Below the pieces are notes generated by a model. It did not search any database, was not told where the DNA came from, and worked only from the letters and a program-made list of their open reading frames with translations. From Patellaria atrata CBS 101060 (taxonomy: Eukaryota > Ascomycota > Dothideomycetes > Patellariales > Patellariaceae): a DNA stretch of 64,000 nucleotides. Location of the stretch: NCBI GenBank assembly GCA_010093705.1, contig MU006097.1, positions 906,715-970,714 of the forward strand. The letters run 5' to 3'. Positions within the stretch are counted from its first letter, which is position 1. Each line of letters opens with the position of its first letter. The position numbers were made by a program, and so were the translations under genes. This document shows positions 45,930 to 56,708 of this stretch, one piece after another.

Positions 45930-46387
45930 ATGGCTGATGCGGAAGAGGGTGCTGCTTCTGTTGGTGAACCGCTAGACCTTGTGCGGCTTTGCCTCGATGA
46001 GATTGTTTTCGTCAAGCTGCGCGGCGACCGCGAACTGAAAGGTCGTCTACACGTACGTGGCCTATGCGCATCTGACGGTGAACCAAAAGCTAACAGTATA
46101 TAGGCTTATGATAGTCATTGCAATCTCGTACTGGGGGATGTGGAAGAGACGATATACGTCGTCGACGAAGACGATGAGGAGGAGGAGACAGTCCGGGTTA
46201 GTCAGTCTTGGTTCAAAGGATATATCGTGTAAGGTACTGATTGTCGCAACAGACCGTTAAAAAGCAATCAGAGATGCTTTTCGTCAGAGGTGGGTTTTTA
46301 ATATTAGCCCACTTTGCTTTAAAGTGCAATCTGACAGAATTTATAGGAGACTCGGTTGTCCTAATCTCGCCACAAGCACCTTCATGA
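45930..46387 (+). CDS. LSM3: U6 snRNA-associated Sm-like protein LSm3
   Basis: LSm3 is part of the LSm2-8 ring on U6 snRNA and of the cytoplasmic LSm1-7 ring in mRNA decay. Four exons (45930-46052, 46104-46196, 46253-46289, 46347-46387) give 97 aa, the normal size. Sm1 includes [20 protein letters not shown], which joins across intron 1 to [18 protein letters not shown]. Sm2 is [15 protein letters not shown]. The acidic loop DEDDEEEE between the motifs is typical of LSm3. Intron 2 has a GTTAGT donor. Introns are 51-57 nt and all junctions keep phase. Confidence 0.96.
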
Positions 46388-47270
46388 CAGTTCATCTCTA
46401 GAAGTGAGATGGGACCAATTTGGCACGGTTGCTACAAGAAAAGATCTCGACAGTGAAAGAACAAAATTTCAGATATGCTAGGAGCTACCTGAGCATTTAG
46501 GAGCTAAAGGTCGTATCTAGATCCTCTTCAGCCAGGAAGACGTTTCTGAAAGAAACCACTATGAAGTAAATAGGATACGGTGGAGCATACTGAACAGGTT
46601 GGCATATGACAGCCCTCGTAGTCCCTTGGAGAGTGTAACGTCACGTCCAGTTCCAATACATCTAGCATATCTTCCTCGATAATATCAGAGTTGAATCTCT
46701 TCAATGAATGAGTTAGAAAAAGTGGTATTAAAACTGAAGTTTTCCGCTTTATATACTGAATTGTACCCCTATCCGCCAAATGATTATATTCTTCCGAATC
46801 AACGCCGCACAATGGACCGCTCAACTGCACTCCGCTCAAAAGAAACAGATACCATAGCAAAGAAATGTATGGCTTAAGATTAGGGATGTTTGTGTCGTTC
46901 CTTCGTGTCATCATCAAACCTCTAACCCTTTCCTCATTTAAATGTAAACACAATCAACGCCGGCTCGAAACCTGAAGCGTGATCTCTCAAAAGTAACCAA
47001 ACAAGGACCTGAATGGTCGAAATCAGGCTCGGAATTTGAAAATGAGCCCGAGAAAAAACGAGAAAATTGGAGTAAAATATCCCAGAAGAGCGGATGCCAT
47101 AGTCTAAGGGGGGGACGTGGTATGAGTGGAGAAGCATTTAGCAGTTGAGAGCATCCCAGTACGGTATTAAGATCTTCATGTTGTATCTGGTCTAATAAGA
47201 TATACCGATAACGGGTAATCCAAAAGATAACAGTCAGTTAATCAAGCAATATGTGCGACCGGCGCAGTGA
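46388..47270. other. Intergenic between convergent genes, 0.88 kb
   Basis: Holds the 3' ends of LSM3 and the cyclin gene. A minus-strand ORF of 141 codons (46528-46953) has no recognised domain and no codon pattern that persuades me, so it is not called. Poly-purine patches occur near 47040-47065. Confidence 0.6.
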
Positions 47271-49597
47271 TTATCTGCGACGCCATGACTGAGAGTGACC
47301 CATGCTACTTTCGCGTGAGGTCGGAGGTAACCGAAAGCCCTTTTGCAGTTCCATCTCGACGAATTGCGACGCTCGCTTGAATCTCTTGTCGGCATATTTC
47401 TCGTATACAGCTAGATGGTGTTTTTGAGGGTCCTCGCAGCATTCCAGGATTGTAGCTACGAGATTCCTCAACTGGGAGTAAGTGTAACCGGAGTAGAAAA
47501 CGTGTGCTGGAGACTTTATTATCTGTTAGCATGAATTATTGAATAGGATAATGCACACTTACCCAGTCACCCTTTTTTAGCATCAGACGAGCTAGACAAT
47601 GCGCACCTGCGGCAGTGAAGCTGGGTACGCAACCAACGAATCGTTCATCCATAACTGTGACTTCTAGGAAGTACTTAGCCAAGGTCCTAGTCTCTAGATC
47701 GTAATCATCGGCCTTGCTAATTCTTCTCAAGAAGCTCATTGGGCCAGGCCAACCCAACTCGAACGCAAGCATGCTCAGCATGAAACGTTCGGCCTTGAGT
47801 ATTTCATCCACAGTGTATCCGTTGTCAACCATGTACACAATCTCTTGCACAGACGGGCAATTGATCTCCTCGTACTTTGCTGCCACAAAGAGAGCTGTAG
47901 CACCAACAAGCTGGAGTTTACCTAAAGACACGACTTTGCAGGATAGAAACCGGTCCACATAATTGACACTGAGGAATAGGGTTTCAGGAAGAAGAGTGAA
48001 GCGGTGATGGACTTGTACGAGCCAATCCATCAAGACTGAGCGCATTGACCATTGAATTTCTGCCTGGTTATCCATATAGTATGGATTAGGTCGCATGCGG
48101 TCCTAATAAGGTTAGTATCAGAACATGCCAGTAGGAGACCATTTTTGATGCTCACCTCAAGTCTCTTCATATAGTCAAAGATCTCATCGCCGTACTCCGC
48201 AACCATCGAGGTGTCCCATGTCTCATCCTCGATGTCTTCTTGTGTCTTTGTAGACTCGACGTATTGTTTGGCTGCTTCTAATTCTCTCTGCGTCTTTGCA
48301 GTAACTCTTGGAGCCAATACGACGGTCACGCCTCCCGTAGTGTTGTCACCTCTTGATCTGATGGATCTTGCCGTAGTGTACCCATCGACGTCGTAGTATT
48401 CTTCCTCATCCTCTTCATCCCAATACTCTACAGCTTCAGTAGCTAAAGGAACTTGTTGTTCTCGTACGTACTCTTCATCTTGTTCAAGCTCAAGATTCCT
48501 GGCCTGTTGCTCCAAAGCATCAAGGTACTCATACTTTTCGTCGGGTGTTGCATCTAGTTGTACCCCATCGTACTTATCTACTGCAATGGCAGATGGGAGA
48601 ATATCGGGATATTCACGTTGTATGTCGACATTGTCCGACTGTAATGCTTCTGCAATGGCAGCTTCAAGATCCTCTGGAATAGCCGGTAACAACTGCTCGA
48701 CATTCTCCTGGACTGGTGCTACTACACCTATCGAAGCAACCGATTGAACAACTTCGGAGAGCTGCTCGTAAGTATGTGTATGCTTCGGAGCACTCTCCTG
48801 AAGCAGTGGTTCTAGGTTCTCTCGACGCGCAGGGAGACTTTGATGGACGGGTACCGTTGAGATGTTCGATCGGATATCCTTGATCGGGATAGTGACCTTC
48901 TCTTCAACTGGGATTGAGATATCCTTGAAGTTATTCGTGGCGCGACGCGTTACTATCTTTCCATTAAACGGTTCCACCTTGGGGACATCCGCGACGACGG
49001 TAGGTTTGGTCGATGAAGCAGTGGTTGAGCTTATACCAAGAGAGATATTAGTTTTGGCGAAAGCTGATGAAAGAGGACGTTGAGCTGGACGTAACAGATT
49101 CGTAGGCTTAATGTTCTCCTGTAGTGGTCGTAGTATGGATTCTTTAGAAGCAACAGCAGCAGCTTTGGAGGAAAGAGCCATGTCATCCTTTGCCGGTTGG
49201 ATAGGTCTAACGGTATTGCTAACATCGGCGAACACGGTTCTCTTCGGAGCAGGTTTCACTGCTCCATTAAGGAGCAAGGAGGACAACGCGGGTGTGGACT
49301 TGTTCCGTTGATGGATGGTCTTATTCGGTGCAAGCGAGGGCGGCATCGCGTTCTCGTCGCGAACTCTGAGAGCTCGCAGAGGCCTTTGGGGCTAAGCAGA
49401 GGTCTAATCAGTTCATGGAATTGATAAGAACAGTGTAAGATATAATACACGAGTTAGAATAGGTACGGAAGGGATAGTGTTCGTCTGGTATACGATGACT
49501 TGGTCTCTGCAGGAAAGGAGTCGAACGGGATGACGCGCAGACAGCACGATGACTGGGAAGAAAGTGTCCAATCGAATTGACATACCTTTGCGTCCAT
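47271..49597 (-). CDS. B-type cyclin, Clb3-like
   Basis: Activates Cdk1 for S/G2/M progression. Four exons (49597-49586, 49391-48156, 48102-47563, 47522-47271) give 679 aa. The 12-nt first exon (MDAK) is separated by a 194-nt intron from PQRPLRALRVRDENAMPPS. The disordered N-terminus contains RTVFADVSN at residues 55-63, aligned with cyclin destruction boxes (RxxLxxVxN) but with Phe for Leu. An acidic stretch (WDEEDEEEYYDVDGY) precedes the cyclin boxes. Box 1 has MRSVLMDWLVQVHHRF, FLSVNYVDRFLSCK and LQLVGATALFVAAKYEEI; box 2 has AKYFLEVTVMDERFVGCVPS. The last intron is 40 nt. The length and N-terminal segment favour the Clb3 group over NimE/Clb2, but this is a recollection, not a search result. 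Confidence 0.9.
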
Positions 49598-52500
49598 GAC
49601 TATTACTCAGTATATCTCTTCAACTGGTGAATCGGACGGTGCGTATAGCGATGAAAGCTCCAGAGTTTATTATAAAGAGCTCCTATGGACTTTGGTTCAA
49701 GCTGGGTATCGCTGTCTCGCTGAACAGGTGCAAATCAATTGCGAACAAGAAACTCGAAGATTGACATATGACAGTTAGACGATGAGGACGGCAACATTAA
49801 GAAAAGTTTTGGTAAAAGTGTTACTGCAAAACAATGCTCGAGGATTGGGATTCGAGATGCGGCGCCGGTTTTGAGAAGGGACCATAAAAACAAGAAGCTC
49901 GGGATTTGTTTACTTCCAAAGGGTACAAGTGGTCCGTGTGCTTGCGGATTTGCCAAGAGGGCTTTACTTCGGATAAATACTTGGATTATTCTTGGCGCGG
50001 TTTGGCTTGTTTGTTTGTTTCCTTGACTTTTTCGGAACACCTGCCTCGGCAACCCACGTTACGGTACACGGCAGCCTACCCCAAATACTATACGGCAGAC
50101 CCCTCGAGGCCGAATTTGAGGCAATTCTTGTTTATGTTTTCCTCCTCAATTATCGAAAAGTGTTCTTTTATTTGACTAACATTTCACGTAAATAACGCTT
50201 TATATCTACCTATTATTGTACACTTCCACACAGCATGCGACGCAAGGTGTATGTTCCCCATGGATTTATTTCTATTCAATCCCCAACCAGACCTCAGTAT
50301 TGATAGCATTTGATGATGGCGTATTGACAGTTATTCGTCGGCAATTCCATGAAATCTTCCAGCTATTCTCGAATTCATGATACCCTTAAGGTTGGTGAGT
50401 GCTATCCCAGGGTCGCCAGAGGTCCACTTGGTCTGTGACGTAAAGCGGGGAAATCGCGGCAACGAACACGTCTCTCAAAAAGCAGCCCAGCACTCAATTT
50501 GACAACCACAACTCAAAATCAGATTGAATAAATGCGTAAAAAGTGTTTGGAGAGTTTTAGAGTGATCTCGTATCCGCTTTGTAGATATCAAATCGAATAT
50601 CGTACTGTATCCGTCGGAAACGCGTAAAGCAACTTTTCAGCATGTTGAGCAAGGGAGGACTAAGGCCTGCTCACGAAGTTTGGACGCGATCCCGTGACCG
50701 AGGTTGTCAGATAACATCAACGATAAACTTAAGCTCAACGACCTTCACTTCAGTTCCAGGAGTCACAACTGTTCTCCTTGTTCCTAATCTTCCTTTTGAA
50801 CATTATCTTTTGCTGTTGGTGCATCACTATAACTTATCCAACTTTACTAGGACGGGGAGTCGTTGACGAAAGATGTGAGGGCCTATCATCTGGCAGCGCA
50901 TCCGCTTGTCTCAGACTCACCGTATCCAACCGATCCGGACCGCCGTTCGCGATTCTTTTTTATTGCGAGGAAATAGGAAACCCCACAACAAGGCACAAGC
51001 CCAGGTGATCTCTCCGAACGGGATACTCGACTCTACGCTGGAACGTGTTTTGAGCGCGATATATTCGCCACATCTCTTACAGAATGCGCACAGTTATATG
51101 TTCCTACTCACGGTGCAGTCGTATTCACTTCGTCCACATCCATCATGGTACATCCCCGTGGCGCCAGTTAAGAAAAAGGTTTCGAGGCGACACGTGGACC
51201 TGCGTAACAGCAAATGGATAACATGCAGATATATATTCACCCTTCGAACGCATGAGACGCAGTATGTTATGATAGAGACCGTTAGCCGCTGTAGATTGCG
51301 TTCATCTTCTGCGGAGATTTGCGCAGAACGCTTCCACAGCTTGGAAACCTTTCTTCGCAAGTCGTCAAGACGCTTCGGGTCAAGTTAGGGAAGAGTGCGC
51401 TAGAACTAGCAGACTTACGAATATCGGATGCTTTCACAGACGACAAACATGAACTAAGCATCCTGAGATATCAACCACTTGTGACGCTGTGTCTGCGGCA
51501 TCGGGAAGTGGGAGCTTGCTGATACCGCAATCTTCAAGATAGGTACATTTCAATCTGGCGCATATGCTCTATTGGCCTGATACTGGGGAAGCAACTATCA
51601 TCGTGAGCGCGCAATCGAAGATGATTTAGAAAGCGCCGTTAGGGAAACCAGGCGATAGTGCATTCTACCCATAATAAGTCCCTTTATCGAGGATTTATAG
51701 TGGTGTTATGTCAGGCAGATCTACTTCAGTTCTGTTGTGGATTGCAGAGTTATCGGATATCATTGGCTCGAATGGGGGTCGGAAAGCGTCTGGTTCAGCT
51801 TCGACTTTGTCCTGGATTGGGATTCCATGCGCCGGCGAAGCTGATATTCTTGGCTGCTCGTTCACCAGCAGGAAGCAGGACAGCTCACATGCGCCAGCAA
51901 TGCCCACCAAACCCTCAGATAGCGTAAGGTAGTTCCACACTGAATGGGCGCATCTGAGAAGTCGCCAAAGAAGAGCAAATTCCAAACGTTTCCACCAATG
52001 TACACTGTACAATACCTTATTAGATATTTCGTGCTGTATATATAGAAAACTCACTATAACCTCAAGTTCTAATACCACCGGCGCTTGGGATCACGAGCGG
52101 GTTAATCGCATCAGGGTTATGCATTCCTGAAACCTACAGTAAATGATTGGCTTGTTCAACAACTCAATTCGCTCAGTCAAACAAAGTTTTGGCCGTCCAG
52201 TATGCACTTTCATCCTTTTGCCTAACCTAACCCTCTGCGAATTTGTTGTTGTTACCGTACCCATACTGGACCGTACCATACGGCACTGTGTCTCGCTAGA
52301 CCTTTCTCACTTGCACATCCCAGGCCCTCCTCTTCTCTCCACTCTACCCTCCGCTACCACCCATTCTTCACCATTCAACACCAACAAAAGTGCTATCGTT
52401 GTTTCATTTTGTTGCTTCGCTTGCCCTCTTTGCGTTTCATCATCCCGCAGCTCGATCTTCGCTGCTTTTCTCCTTTACCCTTACGTTCCAGCGTCGAGGG

Positions 52501-52992
52501 TGTACTCACTGTTGGCTGTGGCAGAGTCTACGGCGCTCACGGAAATCCCAACTGCCAACAAACTGGCCCGGATTTCCTATCAAAAGTATGTGATTCCGTC
52601 TCATTGCTCTACGCGACCTGTTTCGACATACTCTTGTCGTACCATCCCGTTTATCTCTTGCGAGGGAGGACTCACTTGTCTCTGGCTTCTCCGCCCTTCC
52701 ATTGGGACGTAAGGAGCTGTGCGCAGCAACGAGGGCTTTGACGGCCTCTTAACCATGTCGAATTCCTCATATTCCTCGATCCTATCATCGCTAATACCAA
52801 TCTCTTTCGTTAGGTTACTCTCCTCGTCCTTCCAGTCCCTCCCTACCTCCAAAGCGCCGTCGGGCCCGATAACTTGCGACAACGGGCAGGCACCGTCTCT
52901 TGTATACTCGCTGTAACCATTCTAAGTGCTCATAAACATTGTAAAGGTTCAAGGAGTATCGACGAATCAGGAGAAAAGTGACCTCTCACAAA
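49598..52992. other. Largest gene-poor gap, 3.4 kb
   Basis: Between the divergent cyclin and Zn2Cys6 genes. The right end (52281-52960) is pyrimidine-rich on the plus strand and contains several short upstream ORFs, as expected for a long 5' leader of the Zn2Cys6 gene. The middle (50642-51522) has overlapping plus-strand ORFs of 160 and 67 codons without a recognised family. No tRNA, transposon terminal repeat or microsatellite was found. Confidence 0.6.
52281..52992 (+). promoter_or_regulatory. CT-rich upstream region of Zn2Cys6 gene
   Basis: Runs of C and T alternate from about 52290 to 52480 (CCTCCTCTTCTCTCC and similar), the usual signature of fungal promoters just before transcription starts. 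If transcription starts there, the leader exceeds 500 nt and carries several upstream ATGs, which would favour translational control. Confidence 0.5.
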
Positions 52993-55145
52993 ATGGATGT
53001 TTCGGACCTACTGTCCGACAACAACCCCCAGCATGGTGGGCGCCCTCAAGGGACCATTGATGCGACCCAGCAACACCACCCTTACCCAACCCGTGGGACA
53101 TTTCATGGCCAGCATAACAGCTACAATACTCACCACAAGTCTACCATTTCATCAGATGATAGAGTAATGGACGTTGTGAAGTCTGAGCCAAGCATTGACC
53201 GTCAGGCGCTTCCCAAGCATGTATCATTCGAACTTCTGCTTAACGAAGGTCCACAGCATCGCGCTCGATTACCAATGCGAGTTAACATATTTCCGCATGA
53301 TGCGACCGAGTCAATCATTACAACAGTAAAGAACTTTTATGGTCTTTACGAAGGCAAGGGTGTCAGCTTTGAGGATTCTCGAGGCAATACACTCATCGCT
53401 CAATACGAGAACCTTGAGAACAACATGGTCGTCTATGTCCGAGTTGTTCATGAAGAAGTAGATGCACATGAGGCGTATAGTCAGGCCTCGCGACCATCAG
53501 TATCTCCTACCAAACCGTACCTTGCTGAACCCATACAGATGCTTCCACCACAGCTCCACGGCTCAAATCTGTCTCGCCCTTCTTCGCGAACTGCGCGAAA
53601 GCGAAGTGTATCACCACATTCCCATCGTGGTCGGCGGAGTACATCTGTTAGCACAAATCCTAAAAGTAGAGCTCGCCCCGGAATGAAGAGTCGTGGGACC
53701 AGCTCTCAAGGGGGCAGCTTTAATGAGCTTAACGGGGATATCGCGGGATATAGCGATAGTGATGGAGGAAATGCATCTGTTACTAGCTCTCGTCGGAGCA
53801 AGATGGAACAGGTAGCTAGTGCAGAGATTAGCGTTGACAATATCGTGGAGGGTGGGCGTAGGAAGAGGGCCAAGTTTGACAGTTCTGTACGTTTCTTCTC
53901 AGAACAAGAATCTCCACTGGTTGCTAACAGGTTTTCTACCAGGAACTGCCACTCTTCGTCCCGCCTCAAGTACCAATGACCGCATCAATTTCATCCATAT
54001 CACCTCAGCGACGAATCGGTAGTCAGAATGGTGCCTCGCCATTCTCATACTCGAATCAGCGCAACTTCGTCTATAATCACCACTTGCCGTCTCCTCAGAG
54101 CTTTAGTCACGGCGAGTATAGCTATCCACAAACAGGACAACCTGGGATCCCATACTCAATGCCTACTCCTAGGCCAGGACAGAGACCACGTACCCGGACG
54201 AACAATCACTACATGCAGAGCCGCCATTCTATTAGTGGCATCTCTGGACTTCTTCCTACTCCAGATCCAACTATTGGAAGTGTCATATCTGATGAGGATG
54301 CCGCGATTCAACTCATGCGACTTGGCGACGCTTCCAACTTTTCATCGCATGGGCGTACTTCGACATCAACGCTAGATGATGCATTGAGCGGGAAGGCAGA
54401 AGTGGCTTCTTCTGAGGACGAAAGCGGCGAAGGTAGTGAAGATGAAAGCATGCTACCATCTTATCCTGAGCACATGGGAGGAACGCGATCCCATATAACT
54501 GGAGAAGGGCATCAGCAATACGACAGTGGTGAATCCAGCGAAAATGACTACGAGGACAGAAGAGATGGGTCTTTCAAAGGTGGAAGTGACGAGATCATGT
54601 CAGATCCTCTCAATCCTTCAGAAAACAAGACATGCAAGCCTAAACCTAATGGTGCTATCCTCCCGAAAGCCCGCTCCGCCGGCTCCATTTCCAAAGCATC
54701 TAACAAAAAAGGGAAATCACGCACGTCTTCGATCTCCAAGTCAAAGCCAAAAAATTCATCAGCAACGAAAGCACCGATTTCCCCAACGTCTCTTCCCACT
54801 GCATCACGTAAACCATCGAATGCATCGCTTAACTTTCAAAATCAGCTTGGGGTGGACGAGGAGGATCTATCTACGAAGCCGCGATGTCAACGATGCCGCA
54901 AAAGTAAGAAAGGCTGTGATCGCCAAAGGCCTTGTGGGCGGTGCAAAGATGCTGGAATTGGTATCGAGGGTTGTATCAGTGAAGATGAGGGGAATGGTAG
55001 GAAGGGACGTTTTGGTCGCCATATGGGCGTTCCCGTAAAGAAGGGCGAGGATGACGTACCCATCGCAGAATCTCATGCGACACAAGTTGGCCATATGTTG
55101 GCACCGTTGGCACCAGCCGACAAGAGCAAGAAGCGAAAACGATGA
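52993..55145 (+). CDS. Transcription factor with C-terminal Zn2Cys6 cluster
   Basis: Two exons (52993-53886, 53943-55145; 56-nt intron) give 698 aa. An N-terminal conserved segment (LPKHVSFELLLNEGPQHRAR; RVNIFPHDATESIITTVKNF; GLYEGKGVSFEDSRGNTLI) has the beta-rich look of a folded ubiquitin-like or PB1-like module. A long Ser-rich disordered region with an acidic patch (SSEDESGEGSEDES) follows. The Zn2Cys6 cluster is near residue 605: CQRCRKSKKGCDRQRPCGRC, with the sixth Cys after eight residues (spacing 2-6-5-2-8). The C-terminus ends in a basic KSKKRKR. Placing the cluster near the C-terminus is unusual, since most Gal4-type factors carry it at the N-terminus. The ATG at 52993 is the first in frame. 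Target genes are unknown. Confidence 0.85.
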
Positions 55146-56708
55146 GTGAGTAGTTATTTCCCTCTTACATTAAGCATTCCTCGATCACTGCCCCTTCCTG
55201 TCCACTTATTCCCATTCGATCAAATATAACCTAACTCTCTATTAGGTTCTGTTATTCTATATCGTGATTCCACAATTTCTTAACATTAAGCATAAAATAT
55301 ATCAGGAAGTCCTTGATAAGAGAATGGAGAGAGCCTCCAAATCAAACATAGTTAAGCAACCTCTAGCGCCGTATCCATGCTACGGTTCGTCGTGTCGAGG
55401 TTCTGGGTTCTCCTAGCCAGTATACATTCATATTTTTATGTCATTAACGATTTTCTGCTGATGGATAGGAGTTCAAGAACGGGCCTAGGTTCTGTGTTTC
55501 CGCGATGGGAGGCTCTAGTCACGAATTTATGAAGTCGCGATTGTTTTTTCGTTTACTAAATTGTTAACATATTTCTTCCCTTGAGGTGGAATCATATGTC
55601 TTGGATATGATGGCAGAGGCGCACATTCAATGTCTTTACTTGAGTTGCTTTTATCTCACATCATATTCCAAAAGTCTGCCAATTCCCCGCTTGTCCACTT
55701 TTCCTAAATTTAACTATGTCATTCCTTTGCAGAATCTTGTCCTTTTCCGGAGTTTTCAATAGGCATTCATGTGTTGGGCCAAGGAGGGTCTAAGTGTGAC
55801 CATATTGCTGTCTTCAACTCCTTAATCTATCAATCAAGATCTAGATTATTCAAGTCGATTTTCCATGTTAGAGTTACTTCGAACAATGTGAACCCAAGCT
55901 TCTTTCGAGCAATCGAGTCTTCCCAGCAACGCGTTGACTCTACAGCACTCACAATACAATAGGTATCTTAAGTGATGTGTTTCCTTCTACCTCCACAGTG
56001 TGTATAGAGTTCATACTGCACAGTTTCTGCCCAAGAAAGTCATAGGCTCTGCAGAATAACCGTATGATGGGACTCCTCAGTGGTTGTACAATATAATTAT
56101 GACGGAATACTAAAGCATATAAACTGCGAAGTCCAAGGGGTAGATCTGCCTTTGAGCAACTATGCAATAACCGACCGCACGCATCAATACACATCACACT
56201 TTTAACACAACTATAGGTAACCAGAATCAGAGCTCATACTTAAGCACCAGTAAAGCATCAAGTTCGACAATTCTTCTGTTGGTATAACGATCAAGTCCTT
56301 AGGATCTGCGTTACCTAATCTGGCGGCATAACATGCGACCAATGAAATACGGAGGATTGCGGAACTGTTGCCTCGCATGCACCACGCTGAGAATTCTGAT
56401 GAAACATTGGACGAAATACCCGTTCCCTACTTTCGCCGTATATCCATAATATGACTTTATGGGTGTTGAATACCATCGAGGATGGTCTTAGTAGTGGTAT
56501 CTTAATATACTCAGCCCCTCCTCCCTAGTTCCAAGCGAAACGGGGAGCATCCTTCAGGTTTCGGCCCCCAGTGTCATCATACATAAGTATTGTGACAACT
56601 GACTACGGGATATTCGTATCCTGAACTGCGAGTAATCCCACTCTTGAACAGCATTCTTTTTGACAATATCCAACGGTCGATTTGTTAACGTTCATTTGCA
56701 CTACAACT
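55146..56708. other. Gene-poor region, 1.56 kb
   Basis: Between two plus-strand genes; holds the 3' end of the Zn2Cys6 gene and the promoter of the next. ORFs are under 85 codons. Sequence is AT-rich around 55180-55320. No RNA gene, repeat or mobile element recognised. Confidence 0.6.

Noticed and set aside
46528-46953. 141-codon minus-strand ORF
   Set aside because: No domain, no neighbours in the same frame, between two convergent genes.
52143-52712. 189-codon plus-strand ORF
   Set aside because: Translation of the CT-rich promoter/leader; low-complexity Ser/Leu/Pro sequence.
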